Origin: Ignatzschineria cameli
GTDB taxonomy: Bacteria; Pseudomonadota; Gammaproteobacteria; Cardiobacteriales; Wohlfahrtiimonadaceae
Length of the DNA: 64,000 bases
NCBI RefSeq assembly: GCF_003121895.1
Contig: NZ_QEWW01000002.1
Coordinates: forward strand, 1-64,000
Direction of reading: 5' to 3'
Part shown: one piece after another, positions 45,289 through 54,027 of the stretch
Position numbering within the stretch: position 1 is the first letter of the stretch
Layout: each line of letters opens with the position of its first letter
Translations under genes and position numbers: made by a program
Notes under the pieces: model-generated
Databases searched by the model: none
What the model was told of the DNA's origin: nothing
Seen by the model: only the letters and a program-made list of their open reading frames with translations

Positions 45289-46359
45289 ATGAGACCGTTA
45301 GTCGCCTACTTCTCTAATGCAGCATTAGAGAATAACATTAAGATTTTGAAAGGGAAGTCGCCCCAGAGTCAACATTGTGCTGTATTGAAAGCAGATGCTT
45401 ATGGACATCGAGTGGAGAATCTATTACCGATTATCAATCGAACAGTAGATTATATCGCTGTTGCGATGCGAGAAGAGGCAGATGATATTCGGCAAAAAGG
45501 GGGCAAGTTGCCGATTTTACTCTTAGAGGGAGTCTTTGCTCCAGAAGAGTATCAGCGGGCAAGTGAGAGTAATTATCTTGTCGCTATTGGCAATGAGCGA
45601 CAACTTCGAATGTTGGCGGAATCAGATCTTACCGCACCGATTGGCATCTTTGTAAAGGTCGATACCGGTATGCATCGATTAGGATTTACGCCGGAGGAAG
45701 CATTCTCTGTTGTAGAGCGTTTAAGAGCGCTCTCTACCGTTGCTTCAATCACCTTGATGACCCATTTTGCCACCTCTGATGAAGCTGATTCGCCACTTTT
45801 CCCAAAACAGATTGAGCGAATGGCACAATTAGAGCGCTTAGGGCTTCCCCAATCTATGGCAAACTCAGCGGCAATTTTGCGAGCGCCGACAACCCATCAA
45901 TCGATTGTGCGGATGGGGATTTCGCTCTATGGTGTTTCGCCGATAGAAGGAACAACAGGTGCTGATTTTGGTTTACGTCCACTCATCACACTTCGTTCAA
46001 AAGTGATCCATACCACAGAGATCGAGGCTGGGGAGAGTGTCGGTTATGGGGCAAGGTTTGTTGCAACAGAGCGAATGCCGATCGGAGTGATCGCCTGTGG
46101 CTATGCAGATTGTTATCCTCGGGAAATTAGTGAGGAGGCTTATGTCTTAGTGGGAGATCATCGCGCTAAAATTGTGGGAAGACCTGCGATGGATATGATG
46201 ATGATTGATCTTCGTTCCGTGCCGAAAAGTGCTTGGGATCAACCTGTCGAGATCTTTGGGGAACGGTTACCAATAGAGAGGGTTGCAGCATGGGCCGGTA
46301 CAATTCCTTATACAATTTTAACCCATTTAGCTAAGAGAGTTCACTATATTGTTAATTAG
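45289..46359 (+). CDS. alr: Alanine racemase
   Basis: A 356-residue PLP enzyme that makes D-alanine for peptidoglycan. The PLP lysine lies in VLKADAYGHRVE near residue 34, and the second catalytic base tyrosine in SVGYGARFVATERM. Other family segments are VKVDTGMHRLGF and NSAAILRAP. The frame opens at a GTG upstream, but GAGAGGAAATAT leads to the ATG at 45289. The E. coli enzyme has 359 residues. Single-gene unit with its own terminator. Confidence 0.94.
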   Translation: MRPLVAYFSNAALENNIKILKGKSPQSQHCAVLKADAYGHRVENLLPIINRTVDYIAVAMREEADDIRQKGGKLPILLLEGVFAPEEYQRASESNYLVAIGNERQLRMLAESDLTAPIGIFVKVDTGMHRLGFTPEEAFSVVERLRALSTVASITLMTHFATSDEADSPLFPKQIERMAQLERLGLPQSMANSAAILRAPTTHQSIVRMGISLYGVSPIEGTTGADFGLRPLITLRSKVIHTTEIEAGESVGYGARFVATERMPIGVIACGYADCYPREISEEAYVLVGDHRAKIVGRPAMDMMMIDLRSVPKSAWDQPVEIFGERLPIERVAAWAGTIPYTILTHLAKRVHYIVN

Positions 46360-46401
46360 CACTATTCTTTAAAACTATTCGTTAGAATTTCTTATTATAA
46401 A

Positions 46402-46429
46402 AAGGAGGGGATAACAGCCCTTCTTTTTT
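46402..46429 (+). terminator. Intrinsic terminator of alr
   Basis: AAGGAGGG (46402-46409) pairs with CCCTTCTT (46418-46425), including one G-U pair, and T residues continue to 46429. Confidence 0.75.
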
Positions 46430-46485
46430 CCGATTATTGGTTTTGAGGGTTGAAAGTTAAAGTCGAAAATATCATTTGTTATCAG

Positions 46486-46491
46486 TATAAT
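46486..46491 (+). promoter_or_regulatory. Putative -10 element of the outer-membrane protein gene
   Basis: A consensus TATAAT preceded by CAG lies 110 bp before the start codon at 46601. No good -35 hexamer stands at the right distance. Confidence 0.4.
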
Positions 46492-46600
46492 AGAGAAATT
46501 GCTAAAAAAGAGAATAACTTGTATTGTTAAAAAATTGGTAAAGTGGGATCAATCAAGCTTTATCGTTAGTTTTAATTTATTTTATGGGAAGGAAAAAGAT

Positions 46601-47431
46601 ATGAAAAAGAGCGCCCTATTGGCCTCCATGTTATTAGTAGGTATCTCTCCTTGTGCATTGGCTGAAATGGAGACAGGATTTTATGCTGGTGCCAATGTTT
46701 TAGGGATAAGACAGGAGGCAAAAAAAATGGGAGAATCTAGGCTTCCCGGGAATGAAGTTGTCAAAAAAGGCGCAAAGCATAGCAATAGCATCAATGGTTC
46801 TGTTGCTGCAGGTTACCAATTTGATGATATTTTTCGTGTAGAGTTGGAGTATGTTCTACCACAATCTAAGAGCTACAATAATTTAACGGAGAGCGATTTT
46901 TATCAGCAAAAAATTAAGAGTCAGCGTCTAATGGTCAATAGCTATTTAAGCTATAAGCTTAAGGATGATCTCTCGCTCTATGGTGTTGCCGGTGTTGGTT
47001 ATGCTCGCTTAAAATCGACAGGGAATTATGGTAATCATTTTAATTATCAATCAGGCTCTCAAAATAATTTTGCCTGGTCATTAGGTGCCGGCCTCTCTTA
47101 TCAAGCAACCCCTAATACGGCGATTGATTTTGGTTTTCGTCATGTCGATTTAGGTAAAACCCAAACAGCGACGACTCACAATTCCCAACTGAAAGCAAAA
47201 GTGGTCTCCAATGAATTAACACTCGGTGTTCGTCATATTTTAGGAGAGCTTTATCGGGAAGAAGCGCCTGCTAAAGAGAATATCTATGCAGATCATGTAA
47301 CGCCAGAACTTAGAGAGAGCTTTGAGCGGATGGAATCTAACAACTATAACAGCAAAGCCTCAAAATCAGGGGGAGCCTTACCTGCAGATAAGCGCGTTAC
47401 ACCTAAAAAAGTTGAAGCGCTACCTTGGTAG
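46601..47431 (+). CDS. Outer-membrane beta-barrel protein with a C-terminal tail
   Basis: A 276-residue predicted outer-membrane protein. A signal peptide (about residues 1-21, ending ALA-EM) is followed by an eight-strand barrel of the OmpA/Opacity type with alternating aromatic strands: FYAGANVLGI, NGSVAAGYQF, RVELEYVLP, VNSYLSYKL, LYGVAGVGYARL, WSLGAGLSYQ, AIDFGFRHVDLG and NELTLGVRHIL. Beyond the last strand about 60 residues continue, polar and rich in serine, lysine and asparagine, without an OmpA peptidoglycan-binding domain. The upstream extension of the frame is rejected, since GGAAGGAAAAAGAT places the ATG at 46601. Function unknown; adhesion or stability are options. Confidence 0.78.
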   Translation: MKKSALLASMLLVGISPCALAEMETGFYAGANVLGIRQEAKKMGESRLPGNEVVKKGAKHSNSINGSVAAGYQFDDIFRVELEYVLPQSKSYNNLTESDFYQQKIKSQRLMVNSYLSYKLKDDLSLYGVAGVGYARLKSTGNYGNHFNYQSGSQNNFAWSLGAGLSYQATPNTAIDFGFRHVDLGKTQTATTHNSQLKAKVVSNELTLGVRHILGELYREEAPAKENIYADHVTPELRESFERMESNNYNSKASKSGGALPADKRVTPKKVEALPW

Positions 47432-47584
47432 ATCATAGATTATTATTAAATTTGCTAAAAAGAGTTCATAATTACGCTATGTTGTAATTTTATGTGACCA
47501 TTTTAATAGCGATCAGATGGTTATTCTCATCATCTAGCTATTAATTGAGCTCTCTATAAGTTCACTACCATTGTGTTTACTCTT

Positions 47585-47620
47585 AAAATAGTCGCCTCAT
47601 TTGATGCGACTATTTTATTT
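47585..47620 (+). terminator. Intrinsic terminator, probably bidirectional
   Basis: AAAATAGTCGC (47585-47595) pairs perfectly with GCGACTATTTT (47606-47616) around ten bases, and ATTTTGC follows. It is 155 bp beyond the barrel gene and could also stop leftward transcription from the dipeptidase gene. Confidence 0.75.
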
Positions 47621-47815
47621 TGCATGCATATCTTACATCATATTTTATATCGCTATTTTATACGACATCTTGCGATTTTAGATAGCTTTCGATCAACTGA
47701 GGGATCAATCAGTGATCGAAAATCATTATGGGTAGGTAGATCTAATATTGATAATATATAACAACATACTATTATTTACAATAAAAAATATAAATTTATA
47801 CTTACATATTAGATA

Positions 47816-47863
47816 TTCAGCTATTGAGTCATTCAACTATTGAGCTACTCAACTATTCATGCT
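47816..47863. repeat. 16-bp imperfect tandem repeat, three copies
   Basis: TTCAGCTATTGAGTCA, TTCAACTATTGAGCTA and CTCAACTATTCATGCT lie in a row at 47816, 47832 and 47848. Confidence 0.75.
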
Positions 47864-47891
47864 CTATGACACCGAGTGGCGCAGAATTGAG

Positions 47892-47921
47892 AATAGTAAT
47901 AGTAATAGTAATAGTAATAGT
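47892..47921. repeat. Hexanucleotide tandem repeat, five copies
   Basis: AATAGT is repeated five times at 47892-47921, followed by a degenerate copy and one more to 47932. It begins just seven bases past the dipeptidase stop codon, outside the coding region. Confidence 0.9.
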
Positions 47922-47938
47922 AATGTAATAGTGAGAGG

Positions 47939-48868
47939 CTATGATTGTGGCAGCCGATCTAAAAAGTTTTGATAGGCAAACCCGGCGATCTCCTCTTCAG
48001 AGTAGAATGCTTTTAGCGCTTCAATAAGATTGGGGTACATGCTTGCATCGCTTAAACCTTCGACCTTCGACTCAATTCCATCAAAATCGGAACCAAATCC
48101 AATATTTTTAATGCCTCCTAAAGCGACAATATGATTGATCTGATAGATCACATCAATGATTGTGGCATTCCCCCCTTTCTTCACAAATGGTGGGCAGAAA
48201 ACGATATGAATCATCGCATCTCGCTCAATCATCGCTCGAATCTGATCATCTGTTAAATTACGGCGATGTTCACAAATAGTCATGGCATTAGAGTGACTGG
48301 CAATAGGATATTTTGCCAATGATATAACATCCCAAAAACCGGTTGGATGAAGGTGCGAGACATCAACAAAGAGTTGATGTTCATTGCACCATTTTACAAT
48401 TTCACGACCAAAGCGACTCAATCCCGCTCCTCGAGCTTCAGCAACGCCATCAGCCGCTAGATTTCCATTGTTCCAGGTAAGGCCAATTGATCGAACACCT
48501 AATTGGTAGAGTAGCGTCAATTTTTTGAGATCATTTCCGATAGGATCCACCCCTTCTAAGGTTAAAAATGCACCAATCTCCCCCTCTTTGAGTTGTGATA
48601 TCTGATCCCAGGAACGAATGAGGCGCATCTCTGGATGCTTCTCTAAAATATCCTGATAGAAGTAGTGGATCTGAGCAATCACTTCCTGAAATTGATCGGA
48701 GGAGGGGAGCGAGGGGGAGACAAAGAGTGCAAAAGCTTGAACTTTAACTCCCCCTTTTTGAAGTTTATCTAGATTAACATCGAGCGCTATTGAATCCTTG
48801 AAGGAGAGTTTTCCTTTTGCATCAGAGAGTTTCATTAAGGCGTCACAATGAAGATCGATAATTTTCAT
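47939..48868 (-). CDS. Membrane dipeptidase-like metallopeptidase (M19)
   Basis: A 309-residue zinc dipeptidase of the renal dipeptidase family, which often cleaves dipeptides with a D-residue. The zinc-site motifs are present: LHCDAL near the N-terminus, LTLEGVDPIG, DVSHLHPTGFWD, ASHSNAMTICEHRRN and GFGSDFDGIES. No signal peptide is seen, so it is cytoplasmic. The ydfG-like gene lies 124 bp upstream in the same direction. Family members often take part in D-amino-acid peptide recycling, here not demonstrated. Confidence 0.9.
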   Translation of the reverse strand: MKIIDLHCDALMKLSDAKGKLSFKDSIALDVNLDKLQKGGVKVQAFALFVSPSLPSSDQFQEVIAQIHYFYQDILEKHPEMRLIRSWDQISQLKEGEIGAFLTLEGVDPIGNDLKKLTLLYQLGVRSIGLTWNNGNLAADGVAEARGAGLSRFGREIVKWCNEHQLFVDVSHLHPTGFWDVISLAKYPIASHSNAMTICEHRRNLTDDQIRAMIERDAMIHIVFCPPFVKKGGNATIIDVIYQINHIVALGGIKNIGFGSDFDGIESKVEGLSDASMYPNLIEALKAFYSEEEIAGFAYQNFLDRLPQS

Positions 48869-48992
48869 AATAGATTGCTCTTGCTAAATTAAGTGTAAGG
48901 GGTGATTGGAGTGGTAATATTGTAGTGGTAATAAAGGGTAATCAATGAATACTTGCCATTAAAAGAGGCGGGTAGGCATTTTGGCTATCTGT

Positions 48993-49754
48993 TTAACTCG
49001 GCGATTTCTCCTTTTTATAGACCGTCAATCCGGCAAAGGTCTGCATAGTGGGCATCACTTCAATACGGTTAATATTAACATGTTTAGGTTGTGTCGTGAG
49101 CCAGTAGATAATCTCAGCGATCTCTCTACCGGTGACCGCTTCTACATCGGCATAGACCGATTCTGCACGAGCATCATCACCCTTAAAGCGAATATTAGAG
49201 AATTCTGTATCGCTACAGAGACCGGGTTCAACATTGGAGACGCGAATATTTTTCCCAATAAGATCAGCCCTTAGATTTTGTGAAAAGCTGGTAACAAATG
49301 CTTTTGTTGGGCCATAGATATTAGAGCCATAGTAGGGATAGTTGCCGGCAGTGGAGCTGATATTGATAATATAACCATCATCACGAGCTACCATCTGTGG
49401 AAGAATAAGGTGGGTGATATAGCTTAAGCCACGAATATTAACATCGATCATGGTTTGCCAATCTTGAAAGTCCACATCGAAAGCGGGATTGAGGTTGAGT
49501 GCAAGACCGGCATTGTTGATTAAAATATCGATTTGATCAAAAGGCTCTGGTAGATTTTCAATACCCTCTTTAATCGACTCTAAGTTGGCCATATCTGCAG
49601 TGAGAGGATAGAAATTCTCCCCTAACAGGTGCTTAATCTCCATTAGCTTCTTGTGTCTTCGCGCAAGACCGACAACGGTATGTCCATTTTCAATAAAAAT
49701 TTTAGTCGCTTCGAGTCCAAAGCCTGACGATGCACCCGTGATAAGTATATTCAT
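48993..49754 (-). CDS. ydfG: Short-chain dehydrogenase, YdfG-like (3-hydroxy acid dehydrogenase)
   Basis: A 253-residue NADP-dependent SDR. The cofactor motif TGASSGFG lies at residues 6-13, the NNAGLAL loop near 80 and the active site has Ser in ISSTAGNYPYYG with YGPTK. It matches E. coli YdfG throughout (EPGLCSDTEFSNIRFKGDD, HVNINRIEVMP), an enzyme that oxidises serine and L-allo-threonine and reduces malonic semialdehyde. The frame opens 18 codons upstream, but AAGGAGTAATAAAG precedes the ATG at 49754. Confidence 0.9.
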   Translation of the reverse strand: MNILITGASSGFGLEATKIFIENGHTVVGLARRHKKLMEIKHLLGENFYPLTADMANLESIKEGIENLPEPFDQIDILINNAGLALNLNPAFDVDFQDWQTMIDVNIRGLSYITHLILPQMVARDDGYIINISSTAGNYPYYGSNIYGPTKAFVTSFSQNLRADLIGKNIRVSNVEPGLCSDTEFSNIRFKGDDARAESVYADVEAVTGREIAEIIYWLTTQPKHVNINRIEVMPTMQTFAGLTVYKKEKSPS

Positions 49755-49939
49755 CTTTATTACTCCTTCATCTGTTCCTTTATTCGTTTTTATGGAGAGA
49801 TCCTCCATATTGACACTTTCGTATTGATACTTTGTTCGTCTCTCTTTTTAAACAAAATAGCATTTTTAAAGAGGAATGAGTATCTGTAGTGGTAAGAACT
49901 TTTCGTATATAGGGAATATCAGCCGATTATCGCTGATGC

Positions 49940-50830
49940 TTAGAGATGATCGATAAGATGGGTTAAGAGATAATCGATCATAATCGTAAAGCAGAATGCC
50001 ATGATGAGTAGTAGGGAGTTGAGAAATTGACGTCGCCCCCAGAGAGATTCTTCCATCTGAATAGGCCTTAAGATATCCACCAACCAATAGAGGGTAATCG
50101 CTATAATTAGAAGTTGCATCCCATGGAGATGAAAACTCTTTAGCGTCAGGAATAGGATTGCAATAGTCATTGCGCCAACATAGAGCGCCATCTCTCTTTG
50201 GGTTCTCTTTAAAGAGAGAAAGAGAGGTGCCATAGGAATCTTTGCAGATTGATAATCCTCTTTACGATAGAGAGTAATGGCATAGGAGTGTGCTACTTGC
50301 CAGGTTGCAAAGATGATAAAGAGATAGAGAACATTGAGATCGATCTGCTCGGTTACCGCAACATAACCGACAAGGGGTGGAACCGCACCAGAGATGCTTC
50401 CAACGAGAATGCTGAACGTTGAGTTTCGTTTAAAGATGAGTGAATAGAAGAGGATATAATCGATAAAACCGATTAAAGCGAAGATCCCCGCTAGGGCATT
50501 GACTTGAAAAAAGAGAAGATAGAAGCCGATGATGGCAGCCAAAATGGCGAGAATGAGTGCTGTGGTGAGGGAGATATCGCCATTGACAAGCGGTCTATTT
50601 TGGGTGCGAGCCATAATGCGATCGATATCACGATCAATAATATTATTGGCAATTGTCGCGCTGGCAATTACCACACTAATTCCCAAAAGCGTGGCAATAA
50701 AGCGAGAGAATTGAAATGCTTCTGTGCTATTGAGGGCTAAGAGATAGCCTGCAATCACCGGGATGAGATTGCCTAAAATAATTCCATGCTTAATCAGCCT
50801 TAAAAATGGACGAAAATTACAATAGATCAC
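49940..50830 (-). CDS. cyoE: Protoheme IX farnesyltransferase (heme O synthase)
   Basis: A 296-residue UbiA-family prenyltransferase that converts heme B to heme O for the bo3 oxidase. The first prenyl-diphosphate motif is NNIIDRDIDRIMARTQNRPL near residue 62, and a second conserved segment is YRKEDYQSAKIPM. Nine membrane segments are visible. It follows cyoABCD with a gap of 197 bp, larger than the other spacings in the operon, and may still be read through from it. Confidence 0.95.
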   Translation of the reverse strand: MIYCNFRPFLRLIKHGIILGNLIPVIAGYLLALNSTEAFQFSRFIATLLGISVVIASATIANNIIDRDIDRIMARTQNRPLVNGDISLTTALILAILAAIIGFYLLFFQVNALAGIFALIGFIDYILFYSLIFKRNSTFSILVGSISGAVPPLVGYVAVTEQIDLNVLYLFIIFATWQVAHSYAITLYRKEDYQSAKIPMAPLFLSLKRTQREMALYVGAMTIAILFLTLKSFHLHGMQLLIIAITLYWLVDILRPIQMEESLWGRRQFLNSLLLIMAFCFTIMIDYLLTHLIDHL

Positions 50831-51027
50831 GTGATTATTTAACTCAATATTATCAAGAGGAGTAGTGAGAAGAGGTGCTTAAGATCGCGCTTTGAGTAAT
50901 CGCTTTTAGCTTTGTAACTAACTAGATTGAAAAGTTAGGTTGAAAAGCTAGATTGAAAAAACTCGATTATAGAGCGAGATCAGGTAACCTCTTCTCACAA
51001 TAATACTCCATTTAATCATCTCCCCAA

Positions 51028-51405
51028 TTAGAGTGGGAGTTCGGGCATCATATTCATATGGAGATAGTACATTACCCATCCAGAACCACCGACAACCATC
51101 AAAAGGATAATGCCGGTAAAGAGGAGAGATGCCACATTCCAGCCATCGTTATCCCCTTTTTTAATATGGAGGAAGCAGACCACTTGCACTATAACCTGTG
51201 TGATAGCACTCAGCGCTAAAATGCCGGCTAATACACCAATTGAGAGCATCTCTCTAAGATAGATAACCGTTCCAAAAGAGAGGAGGGTAAGAATAATGGA
51301 GAAGCCGTAACCGACTAAGTAGGCTGTCAACTCTCCTTTCCCCTCTTGAGTCGTTTGCTCAATCGCCTCTTGCGGTGCCGTTAATGTAGTATTGTGATCG
51401 GTCAT
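51028..51405 (-). CDS. cyoD: Cytochrome o ubiquinol oxidase subunit IV
   Basis: A 125-residue membrane subunit with three membrane segments that assists assembly of the bo3 oxidase. It contains LTAYLVGYGFSIILTLLSF and VQVVCFLHIKKG, hallmark stretches of CyoD. The frame opens further upstream inside cyoC, but the ATG at 51405 overlaps the cyoC stop (ATGA) and has a G-rich ribosome binding site. Confidence 0.94.
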   Translation of the reverse strand: MTDHNTTLTAPQEAIEQTTQEGKGELTAYLVGYGFSIILTLLSFGTVIYLREMLSIGVLAGILALSAITQVIVQVVCFLHIKKGDNDGWNVASLLFTGIILLMVVGGSGWVMYYLHMNMMPELPL

Positions 51406-52013
51406 AGTGAAACCCCCATCAAGTAGACAACAGTAAAGATACAGATCCAGATAATATCGAGGAAGTGCCAAAAGAGGCTAAAGAGCTTCATGCGTGTACG
51501 TGTCTCTAAGGTTGACCCTTTAAATGCCAGCTGAAACATCATCACCAACATCCAGACCATACCGATCGATAGATGCGCACCATGAAGACCTACAAGCGAG
51601 AAGAATCCAGAGAGGAAGCCACTACTCTGAGGTGTTGCCCCGATATCGATAAAGCCTAAGAACTCTCTAATCTCTAATGTTAGGAAGATGCCTCCGAGAA
51701 TAAAGGTGATGATCAGAAGGAGGATCGTAGCGCCTATCTTTCCTCTTTTTAGCGTCAACATCGCTAAACCACAGGTGAGGCTACTTGTTAGTAGCGCCAC
51801 CGTTTCAGCAAATGCATTGCCAAGATCGAAGAGCGAATGGGGTGTATGGCCATGGGTTGTATTCTGTAAGAGAACGACAAAGACCGCAAAGAAAGTTCCA
51901 AAGATAATGGAGTCTGCCATCAGATAGATCCAAAAACCAAAGACCTTGTTGTTAGCACTCTCCTCTTCTTGGCGTAATTGAATATCGGAACGACTTAAGG
52001 TAGTTGTTGCCAT
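51402..52013 (-). CDS. cyoC: Cytochrome o ubiquinol oxidase subunit III
   Basis: A 203-residue membrane subunit with five membrane segments of the heme-copper oxidase subunit III family. Recognised from KVFGFWIYLMADSIIFGTFFA, FSLVGLHGAHLSIGM and SLFWHFLDIIWICIFTVVYL. It overlaps cyoB by one base (TAATG) and cyoD by four bases, indicating tight translational coupling. Confidence 0.96.
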   Translation of the reverse strand: MATTTLSRSDIQLRQEEESANNKVFGFWIYLMADSIIFGTFFAVFVVLLQNTTHGHTPHSLFDLGNAFAETVALLTSSLTCGLAMLTLKRGKIGATILLLIITFILGGIFLTLEIREFLGFIDIGATPQSSGFLSGFFSLVGLHGAHLSIGMVWMLVMMFQLAFKGSTLETRTRMKLFSLFWHFLDIIWICIFTVVYLMGVSL

Positions 52014-54016
52014 TACTGTTCTCCTTGTGCAAGTTGATACTGTTTAACACGTTCTAAGAAGGCTTCATCAGCAGCTTTAACCTCTTCTGCCGGGATCAGG
52101 ATCTCTTCATGCTCTCTAAAGCTTTCGATGATCCACCAGATAATAGCCGCACTAAAGAAGAGAATAGCCATCCACCAGATGCTCCAGACGAGTGAGAAAG
52201 AGAGAAGTCCAGCTAAGACACCACCGGAGACAAATCCGAGAGCAGTGTGCTTTGGAATATAGATATCTTGATATTGTCGATTAGGATCATAAGCTTTTCC
52301 TTCCTGCTTTAATTTCCAGAACATATCGATATCATCTACTTGTGGAATGACCGCATAGTTATAAACAGGGGGAGGTGAAGGGATTGACCACTCAAGTGAG
52401 CGTCCATTCCAGAGATCTCCCGTTGGATCTTTCAATTTTTCACGCTGTTTAATACTGACAAAGAGTTGGACTAAAATAGCGATAATCCCTAAGAAGATTA
52501 AGACAGCACCAAAGAGTGCAACGACGAGGTAAGTTCCATATCGAGGGTCGATATTTTGACTAATACGGCGCGGCATACCATCAAATCCGGCGAGGTAGAG
52601 TGGGATAAAGGCAAAGAGGAAGCCTATAAACCAGAGCCAGAAGGTAGCATATCCCCAGCCTTTATGTAATCTAAAGCCAAATGCTTTAGGGAACCAGAAG
52701 TTATAGCCGGCAAGAACACCAAAGACAACACCACCAATAATTGTATTATGGAAGTGGGCGACCACAAATTCGGTATTATGAACGGCATAGTTAACCCCTG
52801 GAATCGCTAGCATTACCCCGGTCATTCCCCCTAAAACAAAGAGAATCAGGAAGCCGACAGCATAGAGCATTGGTACATCCATCTTCACTTGTCCACGATA
52901 GATCGTAAAGAGCCAGTTAAAGACCTTCACTCCCGTTGGAACGGCAATGAGCATCGTTGTAACGCCAAAGAATGCGTTAACATTGACGCCGGCACCCATT
53001 GTGAAGAAGTGGTGTAGCCAAACGGTAAGAGACATAAAGAGGATAGCGATAATGGCCCAAACAAGCGCCTTATAACCAAAGAGATATTTTCGGCTAAAGG
53101 TTGAAACAACTTCCGAGAAGATACCAAATGCCGGCAAAATTAAGATATAGACCTCAGGATGGCCCCAAGCCCAGATGAGATTGACATACATCATCTGACT
53201 ACCACCGCCTAATGAGTTTGTGAAGATCTCAAAGCCAAGATAACGATCTAATCCAAGTAACAACATTGTTGCTGTTAAGATCGGGAATACTGCAAGAATT
53301 AAGATGGAGGTACAGAGTGTTGACCAGGTAAACAGAGGCATCTGAAAGAGCTTCATCCCAGGCGCTCTCACTTTTAAGATGGTGACAAACATATTCAGCG
53401 CCGCTAATGTGGTTCCTAGTCCGGAGACTTGAATACTCCAGATATAGTAATCAACCCCTACGCCGGGGCTGTAGAGCTTCTCTGAGAGAGGCGCGTATGC
53501 AACCCATCCTGTTTTCGCAAATTCCCCAATACCAAGTGAGAGGTTGATTAAAATTGCTCCCGCTACCGTTAACCAGACGCTCACCGCATTCAATACGGGG
53601 AAGGCTACATCTCGTCGACCTAATTGAAGAGGAACGACCACGTTCATCAATCCAATTAAGAAGGGAGTCGCCATGAAGAAGATCATAATGACGCCGTGAG
53701 CAGAAAAGATCTGATCATAATGTTCTGGTGGTAAGTAACCGACCTGATCCCCTGTTGAGGCTAATGCCATCTGCGAGCGCATCATGATGGCATCGGCAAA
53801 GCCACGAAGTAGCATAATAATGGCGACGATAATGTAGATAATACCGATGCGTTTATGATCGGTTGTGGTAAGCCAATTGGTCCAGAGCCACTTCCATCTT
53901 CTGGTGAAAGTGATCGTTGCTAGGACAGCTAAGACGATAAGAATAATAAATCCAAAAGCCGCGAGGGGAATCGGGTGGCTCCATGGAATACTATCGATGG
54001 TTAATCTTCCAAACAT
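52013..54016 (-). CDS. cyoB: Cytochrome o ubiquinol oxidase subunit I
   Basis: The 667-residue catalytic subunit that reduces oxygen and pumps protons. Heme and copper ligands are seen in the HGVIMIFFMATPF helix, WAWGHPEVYILILP with the cross-linked His-Tyr pair, WLHHFFTMG and AHFHNTIIGG. Quinol-site residues Arg and Asp appear in RGFADAIMMRSQ. Fifteen membrane segments match the E. coli enzyme (663 residues). Encoded 11 bp after cyoA. Confidence 0.98.
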   Translation of the reverse strand: MFGRLTIDSIPWSHPIPLAAFGFIILIVLAVLATITFTRRWKWLWTNWLTTTDHKRIGIIYIIVAIIMLLRGFADAIMMRSQMALASTGDQVGYLPPEHYDQIFSAHGVIMIFFMATPFLIGLMNVVVPLQLGRRDVAFPVLNAVSVWLTVAGAILINLSLGIGEFAKTGWVAYAPLSEKLYSPGVGVDYYIWSIQVSGLGTTLAALNMFVTILKVRAPGMKLFQMPLFTWSTLCTSILILAVFPILTATMLLLGLDRYLGFEIFTNSLGGGSQMMYVNLIWAWGHPEVYILILPAFGIFSEVVSTFSRKYLFGYKALVWAIIAILFMSLTVWLHHFFTMGAGVNVNAFFGVTTMLIAVPTGVKVFNWLFTIYRGQVKMDVPMLYAVGFLILFVLGGMTGVMLAIPGVNYAVHNTEFVVAHFHNTIIGGVVFGVLAGYNFWFPKAFGFRLHKGWGYATFWLWFIGFLFAFIPLYLAGFDGMPRRISQNIDPRYGTYLVVALFGAVLIFLGIIAILVQLFVSIKQREKLKDPTGDLWNGRSLEWSIPSPPPVYNYAVIPQVDDIDMFWKLKQEGKAYDPNRQYQDIYIPKHTALGFVSGGVLAGLLSFSLVWSIWWMAILFFSAAIIWWIIESFREHEEILIPAEEVKAADEAFLERVKQYQLAQGEQ

Positions 54017-54027
54017 AGACGAATCCT

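Larger units (their letters stand above)
47432..47938. other. Convergent intergenic region with terminator and repeats
   Basis: About 507 bp between the converging barrel and dipeptidase genes. It contains a bidirectional-looking terminator (47585-47620), a 16-bp repeat (47816-47863) and a hexanucleotide repeat (47892-47921). A 62-codon frame at 47573-47761 overlaps the terminator and is not credible. Confidence 0.6.

Noticed and set aside
47573-47761. 62-codon open frame between the barrel and dipeptidase genes
   Set aside because: It runs through the terminator hairpin at 47585-47616 and has no ribosome binding site.
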